Shown here in pieces: positions 22,286 through 31,905 of a DNA stretch of 64,000 nucleotides. Where the stretch lies: NCBI GenBank assembly GCA_963773765.1, contig CAVZCC010000001.1, positions 992,001-1,056,000 of the forward strand, in the 5' to 3' direction. Position 1 is the stretch's first letter. Every line of letters starts with the position of its first letter. This stretch comes from CAVZCC01 sp963773765. GTDB taxonomy: Bacteria; Actinomycetota; Acidimicrobiia; Acidimicrobiales; Microtrichaceae. Below the pieces are notes generated by a model. It was not told where the DNA came from. It did no database searches and saw only the letters and a list, made by a program, of their open reading frames with translations. Made by a program: the position numbers and the translations under genes.

Positions 22286-24925
22286 CCACCACACCCGCCA
22301 CCGTCCGGGCCCGGGCCCTGGCCGCCCGCGACGCACTGGCACCCACGTTCCCGATCGCCACCTTCGTGGCGGCCAACCCGCTGCACGGCCTGGAGCACCT
22401 CAGCTTCGAGGACGCGGCCCGGCACGTGGCCGCCACCACCGGGGCCGCCTCGTTCCTGTCCGAGGAGGCCTACCGGGAGCTGTACCGGTCGGGCCGGATC
22501 ACCGACGCCCACCTCCGCACCGCACTGCTCCGGCGGTGGCCCACCGGGGCCGGGGCAGGGGCAGGGACCGACGACGTGGCACACCCCCCGCCGCACCACC
22601 CCGCCGACCCCGACGTGGAACTGTCCCTCGCCGCCCTCCTGGAGGGCGACGTGCCGACGGTGCACGCCCACTGCGTGCGCACCCTGACCGAGGCCACGGA
22701 CCTGGACCGCGGCACCCGCCTGGCCGACGCCGTCGACGCCATGGTCGCCACCTGGTGCGCCGCGTACCTGGACCAGGGCCAGGCGTCGTGGACCATGCCC
22801 CGCCGGGAGCTGGGCCTGTACCGGGCCTGGCGGTCCCTCGCCCCCCGGGACCCCGCGGTCCGCCGGCTCGGCGGCCGCGCCGCCCGCCGGCACCTGGAGG
22901 GCCTGCCCGACGACGCCGCATCCGCGGTGGCCGACCTCGTCGATCGGTGGGGCCTGGAGGAGGGTCGCCAGGTCGAGTACTTCCGGGCCTCCTACCGTCG
23001 GCTGCCGGGGTGGGCGTCCGCACTGGCCCGCTCCGGCGACGCCGATGACCTCCTCGGGTTCCTGGCCGTGCGGATGATCCTGGAGGACGTCGCCATGGGA
23101 CACGTCCCCGGACGGGACCGCGCCGCGCTCCTGGACCGGGTGGGCCACCACGACGACATCCCCGACACCGGCGCCGTCGACCGCCTGTCGGTGTGGCAGG
23201 AGGCGCTGGAGCTCGGCTACCGGGACGACCTCCTGGGGCAGCTCGACGCCGGGACCCGGCGCAGCCCCGCCGCCGGGGCCGGCGGCTCCCTCCCCGGGGA
23301 CCGCGACGGCCTGGGTGGAGGCCCAGGTGGTGACCTGCATCGACGTCCGGTCCGAGGGGCTCCGGCGCCACCTGGAGTCGACCGGGCCCTACGCGACGGT
23401 CGGGTTCGCCGGGTTCTTCGGGCTGCCCGTGCGCGTCGCCGGCCTGGAGCGGGACCCGGTCCCGTCCTGTCCGGTCATCGTGGAGCCGCGGGCCACGGTC
23501 ACCGAGGTCCCCGACGGGGACGCCGGCCGTGCCACACGCCGCCACGACCGCCACGACGCCATGGGCGCGGCGTGGGAGGCACGCCACGGGGCCAAGTCGG
23601 AGCCCGCGGCACCGTTCGCCTTCGCGGAGGCGGCAGGGTGGGTGCTGGGCCCGCTGGCCGTGCTCAACACCTGTTGGCCCCGGGCGGCCGGGCGCCTCCG
23701 CCGGGCCCTGTCCCGCCGTGCCGTGCCCGACCTCCCGACCCGCATGGAGGTGGGCCGGGCCGCCGACCCGGCGGGGCTGACCCTGGACGAGCAGGTCTCG
23801 GTGGCACACGCCGGGCTGACCACCATGGGCCTCACCTCCGGGTTCGCCCCGTTGGTGATGCTGTGCGGACACCGCAGCGCCACCACCAACAACCCGTTCG
23901 GCGCCGCCCTGGACTGCGGCGCGTGTGCCGGCAAGGCGGGCGGCCCCAACGCCCGTGCCCTGGCCGAGGTGCTCAACCGGAGCGAGGTGCGCACCGGCCT
24001 GGCCCGCGCCGGCATCGCCATCCCCGAGCACACCTGGTTCGTCGCCGCGGAGCACGAGACCACCACCGACCGGGTCTCGGTGCTGGACCGCCACCGCATC
24101 CCCGGGACGCACCGGGACCGCCTGGCCCGGTTGGAGCGGGACCTGGCCGCGGCCGGCGCCGCGCTCGCGGCGGAACGCCGGCAGATGCTGCCGGGAGCGG
24201 CCGCCGGGGAACCGGCCACGACGACGGTGGGCCGCCGGTCCGACGACTGGGCCGAACCGGTCCCGGAATGGGGTCTGGTGGGCAACGCCGCCGTGGTGGT
24301 CGGGCCCCGCTCGCTCACCGCCGGCGTCGACCTGCAGCGCCGCGTGTTCCTGCACTCCTACGACACCGGGGCGGACCCGGACGGCGTGGCACTGGAGGCG
24401 ATCATGACGGGCCCGCTGGTGGTGGGCCATTGGATCAGCTCGCAGTACTACTTCTCCACGGTCGATCCCCGGCACCACGGGGCCGGCACCAAGCCGTTGC
24501 ACAACGTGGTGGGTGGGATCGGGGTGCTGGAGGGACCGGGCGGCGACCTGCGGACCGGGCTCCCGCTGGAGTCGGTCAGCTTCGCCGGGCGGCGCGTGCA
24601 CGAGCCGCTGCGCCTCCTGGCCGTGGTCATGGCGCCGATCGAGCGCATCGAGGCGGTCATCACCCGCAACGCCACGGTCGGCACGCTGCTGGCCAACGGG
24701 TGGATCCGCCTGGTGGCCCGCACCGACGACGGCTGGTCCGAACGCCTGCGGGACGGGACGTGGACGGCGTGGCCGGAGCAACCGGTGGCGCCGGACGCCG
24801 GCCCGGCAGGACGCGACGGCCGGCGTCGGCCAGACTCCGGTGCCGACGTGCTGGCCGGTGTGCGCGGCCCCGGTGCGGCCGCGCCGGATGTCGAGGAGGT
24901 GCAGGCATGGGCCGTGAACGACTGA
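22282..24925 (+). CDS. dabA: DabA (DUF2309) beta-carbonic-anhydrase-like subunit, one frameshift
   Basis: DabA carries the zinc site that is thought to hydrate CO2 at the inner membrane face. The N-terminal part has FVAANPLHGLEHLSFEDA, a DUF2309 hallmark. The zinc ligands are visible: Cys and Asp in VTCIDVRSEGLRRHLE, His in MLCGHRSATTNNPFG and Cys in DCGACAGKAGG. The last 100 residues include ISSQYYFSTVDPRHHGAGTK and PLHNVVGGIGVLEG. One indel lies between about 23,255 and 23,312, just before the Cys-Asp motif, in a GC-rich run. With it repaired the protein is about 880 residues, a usual length. Confidence 0.92.
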
Positions 24926-25236
24926 CCACCATGACCAGGGTCGAGGTGGTGGTGTCCGGCGAGGACGCGGGCGCCGTCCGCGACCTGTTCACCGCGGCGG
25001 AGGCGACCGGGTTCACCACCGTGTCCAACGTCTCCGGCATGGGCCACGGCGGCCACCACGAGGGACGGCTGCTGTTCAACGACGTGGACGCCCTCACCCT
25101 GTTGTTCACCGTGGTCCCCGACGCACGGGCCGACGACCTGGTGGACGCGCTCGGCGCCCTCCTGGAGGAGCGACCCGGGGTCATGTTCGTGTCCTCGGTG
25201 GCGGTGAGCCGCCCGGGCTACTTCGGCTCCCCCTGA
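24907..25236 (+). CDS. PII-like protein of the DAB operon
   Basis: A 109-residue protein with the ferredoxin-like fold pattern of PII relatives: MTRVEVVVSGEDAGAVRDLF, TGFTTVSNVSGMGHGGHHEG and a final strand GVMFVSSVAVSRPGYFG. Small PII-like proteins are often encoded with SbtA or DAB carbon transporters and may sense nucleotides or bicarbonate status. The ATG at 24907 has a GGAGG site 6 bases upstream inside dabA and overlaps the dabA end by 19 bases. A second in-frame ATG at 24931 is possible. It lacks the full canonical T-loop, so classical uridylylation by GlnD is unlikely. Confidence 0.75.
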   Translation: MGRERLTTMTRVEVVVSGEDAGAVRDLFTAAEATGFTTVSNVSGMGHGGHHEGRLLFNDVDALTLLFTVVPDARADDLVDALGALLEERPGVMFVSSVAVSRPGYFGSP

Positions 25237-25258
25237 CGCCCCGATAGGGTGCGGGCCA

Positions 25259-25335
25259 CGGGACGTGGCGCAGCCTGGTAGCGCACCGGCTTTGGGAGCC
25301 GGGGGCCGCGAGTTCAAATCTCGCCGTCCCGACCA
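25259..25335 (+). tRNA. tRNA-Pro (TGG anticodon), CCA encoded
   Basis: A 7-bp acceptor stem (CGGGACG with CGTCCCG), a D arm starting GCGCAGCCTGGTAGCGC, an anticodon loop TTTGGGA between CCGGC and GCCGG, and a T arm with GTTCAAATC are all present. The 3' CCA is encoded at 25333-25335. A -10-like TAGGGT lies at 25245-25250. Confidence 0.97.
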
Positions 25336-25348
25336 CATGCGGGCCGGG

Positions 25349-25373
25349 GCGGTCCCGACCGGAGAGGGACCGC
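25349..25373. terminator. Hairpin between tRNA-Pro and the convergent lipoprotein gene
   Basis: A perfect 8-bp stem, GCGGTCCC with GGGACCGC, encloses a 9-base loop. It lies just after tRNA-Pro and directly after the stop of the minus-strand gene, so it can end transcription from both sides. No T run follows, which is common in high-GC actinobacteria. Confidence 0.6.
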
Positions 25374-26224
25374 TCAGCCCGGGCCGCGGGGCAGGTGCTG
25401 CACCGTCGCCGCCACGCCGTCGGCGTCGACGAACACGCTGAGGTCCTCGTCGACGAGGTCGGACAACGGCACGCCCGAGCCGGATCGGACGTCCACCACC
25501 ACGGAGCCCGTCGGGCACCGGGATCCGGTAGCCGTCGTCCGCGGTCAGCGACAGCGTCATGATGCCGTCGGACACCGAACGCAGCGTCCCCTGGTAGGTC
25601 GCGGGCCCCGGGGTGTCGAGCTCCCCGCCCAGCAGCACACCCGGCGCATGGCGAAGCTCGTAGGTGTCCTGGTCGGTGCGGACGGCCAGCGTTCCGCCGG
25701 GACGGACCTCGATCCACATGGGCCGCTCGCCGTAGCCGACGGACCCTCCGGAGAAGGGCGCCAGCGTGGTGGTGCCGGCGCCATCGGCCGACACGCCGTC
25801 GGCGGTGACGACCACCACGTGGGGATAGGGCTCGGGGCCGCCCAGGCAGTCCACCAGCACGGCGGCGTCCTCCACGGCCGTCCCCGTCCAGGTCGCCGGT
25901 CGCGGCGTCCACCACCGCGACGCCGTAGGACCGGCCGTCCACGTCCAGCACGCCGCGGCCGTCGATGACCTCCACACCGGACAGCCCGCACACCGACAGG
26001 TACGTGGCGTCACCCCAGTCGACGGCGACGACACCGTCGGAGGGCGACGACGACACGGCGCTGGCCACGGGCGCACCGACGTCGTCGGTCCGGTCCGCGG
26101 CCGTGCAGGCGGCAACGATGCCCAGCGCACCGCAGCCCAGAACGGCACGGCCCAGCGCGCCGGCGAACCGGCGTCGGCGGGCTGGCCCGGGGCTGGGACG
26201 GGCGACCGTGACGGACACATCCAT
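25374..26224 (-). CDS. Putative lipoprotein with an FG-GAP-like motif, two frameshifts
   Basis: The N terminus has a positively charged stretch, a hydrophobic core and a lipobox-like GIVAACTAAD at about residues 36-45, so export and lipidation are likely. Downstream the frames join as ATGDLDGDG then VEDAAVLVDCLGG, resembling a calcium-binding FG-GAP/VCBS repeat, followed by HVVVVTADGVSADGAGTTTL. The C-terminal part reads VVVDVRSGSGVPLSDLVDED. Indels lie near 25,878 and 25,508; with both repaired the length is about 283 residues. The function is unknown. It converges with the tRNA-Pro gene. Confidence 0.6.
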
Positions 26225-26257
26225 CCCATCGGCCCGCCCCGTGCCGGTGATGAGGGG

Positions 26258-27739
26258 TCAGGGTGCAATTCCCCGGTGCACCCGACGCCACTCGGCCAGG
26301 ACGTGGTCCCGGACCGCCTCGCCCCGGGGACCGGCGACCTGCACATGGTCCGTCACGACCGGGCGGTCGCCGACCCGCTGCAGGCGCAGCACGTCACCCC
26401 GGTCCGTGTACGCCGGCATCCACGCCCCCCAGCAGAACCCCAGCCGCTCCAGGTCCTGGACCGCTCCGGCCGCGGCGGGCCCGTCGATCGGCAGGTCGAG
26501 GTGGATCACGGCCAGGTCGAACGCCTGCAGGCCCTCCAGGTGATCCGCCACGCGCTCCACCAGGTCGTTCCCCACCACGGCGACCCGCAGGTGGGCCACG
26601 CCGGACGGTGCGGACACGGAGACCGACAACGAGCTCCGGCCCGTCGCGGGGCCGGTTCCGCCAACGACGCGACGGGACAGGCCCAGGCCGTCCACCAAGG
26701 TGCCCAGGAGCCCGACGTGGTGCTCGGGGACGTGCAGGGTGGACGGGCCGCGGTCCAGCACCGGGACGTACATGGTGATCAGGGCGTGGCGGCCCTCGGT
26801 CCGGTTGTCCAGGCCCGCCATGGTGACCGCGGCAGGGGCGGCACCGATCAGCAGACCCGTCTCCGACCCCCCGGTGCCGGCCACTTCGCGCTGGCTGAAC
26901 GGGTGGTTGGTGACGCACTCGCTCCAGAACCCGGCCAGCTCGGCGTCCACCGCCTCCTGCTTGCGGACCGCGGCCATGCGCTCGGACAGGTGGTGGCCCC
27001 GGTAGCGGGGGTCGACCACCAGCTTGCCGGCCTCCGGGACGGGGTCTCCATGACGTTCGTAGGTGAGGGCGCAGTGGCCCACCACCTCGCCGTCGGGGGT
27101 GACCGCCACCACGGCGTCCACCAGGCCGGAGCGCATGGCACGACGGATCTGGCGCGGCCGGTACAGCATCGGGTCCACGTAGCTGTAGCCGTAACACCGG
27201 TAGACGCAGCGGGACAGGCCGGCGGCGTCGTCGGGGCGCATGGCCCGCACCTCCAACCGCTCGGCGTCGGCCGGTGTGGCCCGGGCCACGTCGTCGGCCA
27301 GGACCTCACCGTCGGCGAGGGAGTCGGCCTCCTGGTCGTCCAGCACCACGTCCACGGCGGCCCGGTTCCCGTCGGGACCGTGGCTGGACACGTGCAGGCC
27401 GTCGGCGAACCCCATGGCGACCAGACGCCGCGACTCCGCGTGGCGGCTCTCGGCCCCGGACACCGGCAGCCGGCGGTCGGTGACCTCCACGTACAGCCGG
27501 CCCGCGACATGGCCGGTGCGCACCGAGAGGTCCGAGGCGCCGTCGACGCATTCGCGGCTGCGGGCCTCGAGCACCAGTTGCTCCACCAGGGCACGGAGCC
27601 GGGTGGCGCGCTCGGCCGGCAGGCCGGCGGCCTGGGCCAGGGCCCGGACCGCGGCACCGGCTGCGGTGGGTGGTGCGCCGTCCCGGAGGCAGAGCTCCAG
27701 GTCGGCCGTCCCACCGTCCGGTCCGGCCCCCGTCGACAT
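26258..27739 (-). CDS. Anti-sigma-like ATPase domain fused to GNAT acetyltransferase
   Basis: A 493-residue protein. Residues 15-150 resemble an RsbW-like HATPase region (RALVEQLVLEARSRECVDGA, VEVTDRRLPV). Residues 160-330 contain a GNAT domain with RPDDAAGLSRCVYRCYGYSY, VDAVVAVTPDGEVVGHCALT and KLVVDPRYRGHHLSERMAAV, the last being the acetyl-CoA loop (R/Q-x-x-G-x-G/A variant). The C-terminal region has no clear family match. The ATG at 27739 gives MSTGAGPDG, and 27748 is an alternative. The acceptor substrate is unknown. The start faces a plus-strand SDR gene about 50 bases away. Confidence 0.65.
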   Translation of the reverse strand: MSTGAGPDGGTADLELCLRDGAPPTAAGAAVRALAQAAGLPAERATRLRALVEQLVLEARSRECVDGASDLSVRTGHVAGRLYVEVTDRRLPVSGAESRHAESRRLVAMGFADGLHVSSHGPDGNRAAVDVVLDDQEADSLADGEVLADDVARATPADAERLEVRAMRPDDAAGLSRCVYRCYGYSYVDPMLYRPRQIRRAMRSGLVDAVVAVTPDGEVVGHCALTYERHGDPVPEAGKLVVDPRYRGHHLSERMAAVRKQEAVDAELAGFWSECVTNHPFSQREVAGTGGSETGLLIGAAPAAVTMAGLDNRTEGRHALITMYVPVLDRGPSTLHVPEHHVGLLGTLVDGLGLSRRVVGGTGPATGRSSLSVSVSAPSGVAHLRVAVVGNDLVERVADHLEGLQAFDLAVIHLDLPIDGPAAAGAVQDLERLGFCWGAWMPAYTDRGDVLRLQRVGDRPVVTDHVQVAGPRGEAVRDHVLAEWRRVHRGIAP

Positions 27740-27781
27740 GGGTCCCATGGTGCCGGGAACGACGGCGTTTCCCACCGCCGC

Positions 27782-27787
27782 TACCGT
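27782..27787 (+). promoter_or_regulatory. Possible -10 element of a leaderless SDR promoter
   Basis: TACCGT lies 7 bases before the SDR ATG (27794). This matches the spacing of the dabB promoter and would give a leaderless transcript. No clear -35 is seen. Confidence 0.45.
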
Positions 27788-27793
27788 CCGGGC

Positions 27794-28666
27794 ATGGACC
27801 TCCTGCCCGCCGACGGCCCCCACCAGCCCCCGGGACCCGCGGCGCCGCTCCTGGCCGGCCGCCGCGCCCTGGTCACCGGCGGGGGCGCCGGCATCGGCCG
27901 CGGCATCTGCTCCGCCTTCGCCGGCCACGGCGCACACGTGTGCGTGGCCGACATCGACGGGGCCGCGGCCACCGCGTCCGCAGAGGCGGTGACCGCGGCC
28001 GGCGGGAGGGCGTGCGCGGTGACCGCCGACGTGCGGTCGGGCGAGGACGTGGACCGCATGGTCGCCACCGCCGTGGAGGAGCTGGGCGGCCTGGACGTGG
28101 TGGTCAACAACGTCGGTCACTTCGTGTTCGGCGGGGTGGCGTTCCAGGACTCGACCGAGTCCCAGTGGGACGAGCTGTACGAGATGAACCTGGGCCACGT
28201 GTTCCGGGTGACACGCGCCGCGCTCCCCCACCTCATCGATGCCGGCCCCGGGGGCAGCATCATCAACCTGTCGACGGTGGAGGCGTTCCGGGGCATCCCG
28301 GCCCATCCCGTCTACGCCGCGTTCAAGGCCGGTGTCACCCAGTTCGGCCGGAGCCTGGCGCTGCAGGTCAGCGGCCATGGCATCCGGGTGAACGACATCG
28401 CCCCGGACGTGACCCGGTCGGCCCAGTTGCCCTACGAGCGGTGGCTCACCGAGGAGGACGTGGAGCGCATCCCGCAGTGGGTGCCGCTCGGCCGCCTCGG
28501 CGAGCCGTCCGACCCCGCCGGCGTGGCGGTCTTCCTGGCGTCGGACCTCAGCGCGTTCGTGACGGGGACCACGGTCCACTGCGACGGCGGCACGTACGCG
28601 GCCGGCGGGTGGTACCGGACGTCCCACGGCAACCGGGGCTGGACCAACCGGCCCCTGGACCCGTGA
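27794..28666 (+). CDS. SDR family NAD(P)-dependent oxidoreductase
   Basis: A 290-residue classical short-chain dehydrogenase. The N-terminal nucleotide-binding glycine motif is ALVTGGGAGIGRGICSAF. NNVG follows in the middle, and the active site has SIINLSTVEAFRG and YAAFKAGVTQFG (the Tyr-x-x-x-Lys pair). The end reads SAFVTGTTVHCDGGTYAAGG. Asp after the beta-2 strand (CVADIDGAA) suggests NAD(H) preference. The LLM flavoprotein gene follows at 28,706, 40 bases after the stop, and may be cotranscribed. The substrate is not evident. Confidence 0.9.
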   Translation: MDLLPADGPHQPPGPAAPLLAGRRALVTGGGAGIGRGICSAFAGHGAHVCVADIDGAAATASAEAVTAAGGRACAVTADVRSGEDVDRMVATAVEELGGLDVVVNNVGHFVFGGVAFQDSTESQWDELYEMNLGHVFRVTRAALPHLIDAGPGGSIINLSTVEAFRGIPAHPVYAAFKAGVTQFGRSLALQVSGHGIRVNDIAPDVTRSAQLPYERWLTEEDVERIPQWVPLGRLGEPSDPAGVAVFLASDLSAFVTGTTVHCDGGTYAAGGWYRTSHGNRGWTNRPLDP

Positions 28667-28705
28667 GCCCGGCAGCGGTGGTGCGGTGATGATCCTGGTG
28701 GAGCG

Positions 28706-29728
28706 GTGCTGATCCTGCGGTTCGACCTCCGCCGTGCCCCGTTCTGCCCGGTGGAACGGACCGAGCTGTACCGCGCCGCGCTGGACATGGCGGCCTGGGT
28801 GGACGGCCTGGGCGCACCGGCCAACGTGATGTTCTCCCAGCACCACGGGTCCCCGGACGGCTACCTGCCGTCGCCCCTGATCCTCGCCGCGGGCGCGGCG
28901 GCGCGGACCACGGTCACCTCCATCTCCGTCGGGGCGCTGCTCGTGCTCATGTACGACCCGGTCAAGCTGGCCGAGGACCTGTGCGTGCTCGACCAGTTGT
29001 CGGCGGGGCGCGTCGACGCCACCGTGGGCCTGGGCTACCGGGACGCCGAGTACGACATGTTCGGTGTGGACCGCTCCCGACGGGGGGCGGAGATGGACGA
29101 ACGGCTCGACGTCCTGGTGCGGGCCATGCGGGGCGAGCGGTTGGAGTGGCGGGGACGGTCGATCCACGTCACGCCCGAGCCGTGGACCGAGGGTGGTCCC
29201 CGGTTGGCCTACGGCGGTGGGAGCCGGGCCGCGGCCCGGCGGGCCGTGCGATTCGGGCTGCCACTGGTGGCCGAACGCCACGACGCCGACCTGCCCCGCT
29301 GGGTGCAGGAGGCCGCCGACGCCCTGCACCTCCCGGAGGTCCCCTGCCTCATGCCACCGGCGGGTTCGCCGACGTCGGTGTTCGTGAGCAGCGACCCCGA
29401 CCGGACCTGGGACGAGATCGGCCCGTACCTGCTGCACGACGCCCGGGCCTATGCCGCATGGATGGGACCCCACGGCGCGGCGGCGTCCTTCTCCCGTGCC
29501 ACCACGGTCGACGAGCTCCGGGCCGAGGCCGGCCCGTACGCGGTCCTCACCCCGGAGCAGGCCACGGAGCTGCTGGGGTCGAACGGGTTCCTGGCCCTGC
29601 AGCCCCTCTGCGGGGGCATCCCCCCGCAACTGGCATGGACCTCCCTGGAACTGGCGGTGGGAGCCGTCCTGGGGGTGCCGGTGCCGGAGCGGCCCGGGCT
29701 GGGCCGCAACGGCCCGTCCACCTCGTAG
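28706..29728 (+). CDS. LLM-class flavin-dependent oxidoreductase
   Basis: A bacterial luciferase-like TIM-barrel monooxygenase of 340 residues. Evidence includes SQHHGSPDGYLPSPLILAAG (the conserved His-rich strand), AEDLCVLDQLSAGRVDATVG, LGYRDAEYDMFGVD and EEMDERLDVLVRAM-like helices (GAEMDERLDVLVRAMRGERL). F420- or FMN-dependent relatives are common in actinobacteria. The GTG at 28706 follows GATCCTGGTGGAGCG; a near-repeat of the preceding 15 bases sits there. It is followed at 37 bases by the large hydrolase gene. Confidence 0.88.
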   Translation: MLILRFDLRRAPFCPVERTELYRAALDMAAWVDGLGAPANVMFSQHHGSPDGYLPSPLILAAGAAARTTVTSISVGALLVLMYDPVKLAEDLCVLDQLSAGRVDATVGLGYRDAEYDMFGVDRSRRGAEMDERLDVLVRAMRGERLEWRGRSIHVTPEPWTEGGPRLAYGGGSRAAARRAVRFGLPLVAERHDADLPRWVQEAADALHLPEVPCLMPPAGSPTSVFVSSDPDRTWDEIGPYLLHDARAYAAWMGPHGAAASFSRATTVDELRAEAGPYAVLTPEQATELLGSNGFLALQPLCGGIPPQLAWTSLELAVGAVLGVPVPERPGLGRNGPSTS

Positions 29729-29764
29729 GCTCCCGGTGGACATCGGCCCTGGAAGGAGCCCCCG

Positions 29765-31905
29765 GTGACGGATCCCGCCTACACCTCCACCGCCCCTGAG
29801 GACGACCTGACCCCGATCGGCACCGCCGATCCCGACGGCGAGGGCGGGACCGCGTCCTCCAGCGCGATGGAACGCCTGGAGTCGGTGCTCTCGGTCATCT
29901 CTCCGTTGACGTCATCGCCGGGCGCACCGTTGGAGACCACGAACTTCATCCGTTCGGTGCAGCCCTCGCTCATGCCCCGCACCTCCCTGCACCAGGGCGT
30001 GGTGAGCGGCCTGTCGATCCTGGCCGCACGCGGCGTCAGCTCCCGGGTGGAGAAGCTGACCACCCGGCTGACCGGCGGGCGTGACTCCCTCACCTTGCGC
30101 CTGGCCGTGCGGGCCGGGCTGGTGGCCGGCGGCCGGGGCCTGCGAAGCCTCCCCTCCGACGACGACACCGCATGGCCCGCGGACGTGGCCCGACTCAGCG
30201 GCGAACTGCTGGAGGTCGGCGCGATGGGTGGTGCCATCTACGACGTGCTCAGCCGGGTCAAGCCGGATGCCACGGTGGACCAGCGCAGCGCGCTCCGCCT
30301 GATGGTCGGCACCGGTGCCGCCCTGGGGGCTGCACTCTTCGCCTCGCGGCACTACCTGGCCGAGCGCCGGTCCTACTTCACCGACGACTTCGACAAGCTG
30401 CCGCTCACCATGCCCCGGTCGATCCTGAACACCGCCGCCATCACCGCGGTCGGCACCGGCCTGGGATTCGGCTACCGGGCCTCCCGGCACGGCCTGCAGC
30501 GGTACTTCGGCCCGGGCATCACCAAGGACGTCCTGGCCCGCGGGGTCAACGCCGGGCTGTGGGCCGGCGGTGTGACGGGCCTGTACTGGACCGGCATCTC
30601 CTACATCGGCCGCTCCAACGAGAAGGTGGACCCCGGCTACGCCACCCCGCCCACCAGCCCGCTGGTGTCCGGCTCGGAGGAGAGCCTGGCCAGCTTCGAC
30701 GAACTGGGCCAGCAGGGCCGCCGCTACGTGCTCGACGCGCTGGAGCCGGAGTTGATCGAGTCCACCATGGGCGAGCCCGCCATGGCCCCCATCCGCATCT
30801 TCGTCGGCTTCAACGACCACCCGATCCACTCCACCAGCCGGACCGAGACCGCGCTGGAGGAGATGGAGCGGACCGGCGCCTACGACCGCAAGTACCTCCT
30901 CCTGGTGTCGCCGACGGGCACCGGCTGGGTGGACCACACCGCCCAGGAGGCCGTGGAGTTCTTCGCCCGGGGGGACATCGCCTCGGTCTGCATCCAGTAC
31001 GGCCGCTACCCGTCGTTCCTGTCGCTGCAGAAGGTCCGCCAGGGCCGGCGGCAGTTCCGTGGCCTGGTCTGGGGCGTGCACCAGCGGATGCAGGCCATGC
31101 CCAAGGACCAGCGCCCCACCGTCTTGGTGTTCGGCGAGAGCCTGGGGGCGTGGTCCTCCTCCGACGTGGTGATGAAGGAGGGCATCGAGGGCTTCGACCG
31201 CTACAGCATCGACCGCGCCCTCTGGTTCGGCATGCCGCACCTGGCCAAGTGGTCCAAGGCCGGGCTGGACCGGCCCGGGGCCATGACCCCTCCCGGCACC
31301 GTCGGCGTGTTCGACCGTTGGGACGAGCTGCAGGAGCTCACCCCGGAGCAGCGCGACGAGCTGCGGGTGGTGCAGCTGAGCCACGACAACGACCCGATCA
31401 CCCACGTGGACCCGAGCATCCTGTACCGGGCGCCGGACTGGCTGGGAGAGCCGCGGGACGCGGCGTGCCCGACGGCCAGCGCTGGTACCCCGTGGTCACC
31501 TTCCTGCAGACCATGATCGACGCCGCCAACGCCATGCGGAACACACCGGGTGAGTTCCGCTCGACCGGTCACGACTACCGGGCCGACACCGCTCGGTTCG
31601 TGGCCGAGGGCTACCGCCTCCCCTACACCGAGGACCAGATGTCCGCGGTGGAGGTGGAGCTCCGGCGCCTGGAGAAGGAGCGGGCGGCACGCATCAAGCC
31701 GCCGGCCGAGCCCGACGGTGCCACCCCGGACGGGGACGCCGCGGGCGACACCACCGCCGCCACCTCCACCGCCACCTCCCCTGCCGTCGCCGGGGCAGAC
31801 GGTGCGGGCCGCAACGGGGACGGGGGCACCGACCGGCCGCAGCCGATCCGTGCCACCCGCACCTCGGGACCGGACTGGATCGGCAAGTCCGGCCTGGGCG
31901 GTTGA
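29765..31905 (+). CDS. Alpha/beta-hydrolase (Abhydrolase_9 type), one frameshift
   Basis: A protein of about 713 residues. The first half has several membrane-like helices (SLTLRLAVRAGLVAGGRG, MVGTGAALGAALFASRHY, SILNTAAITAVGTGLGFGY). The second half is the hydrolase domain: FVGFNDHPIHSTSRTETALE, SVCIQYGRYPSFLSL and a nucleophile elbow VFGESLGAWSS. The PF15420/PF10081 arrangement of an N-terminal membrane region and C-terminal hydrolase fits. A frameshift lies at about 31,448-31,465 (DWLGE then GVPDGQRWYPVV). The tail, DGATPDGDAAGDTTAATSTA, is low complexity. The GTG start follows GGAAGGAG by 7 bases. Confidence 0.82.

Noticed and set aside
23255..23312. Programmed frameshift in dabA
   Set aside because: No slippery heptamer or stem is evident and the family is read in one frame elsewhere.
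20702..24781. Long minus-strand frames opposite dabB and dabA
   Set aside because: They mirror the third-codon GC bias of the real plus-strand genes and have no domain or motif.
26258..29743. A single minus-strand open frame of 1161 codons
   Set aside because: It continues past the acetyltransferase start across the SDR and luciferase-like genes of the plus strand. Only the part up to 27739 looks like protein; the rest is a high-GC shadow.
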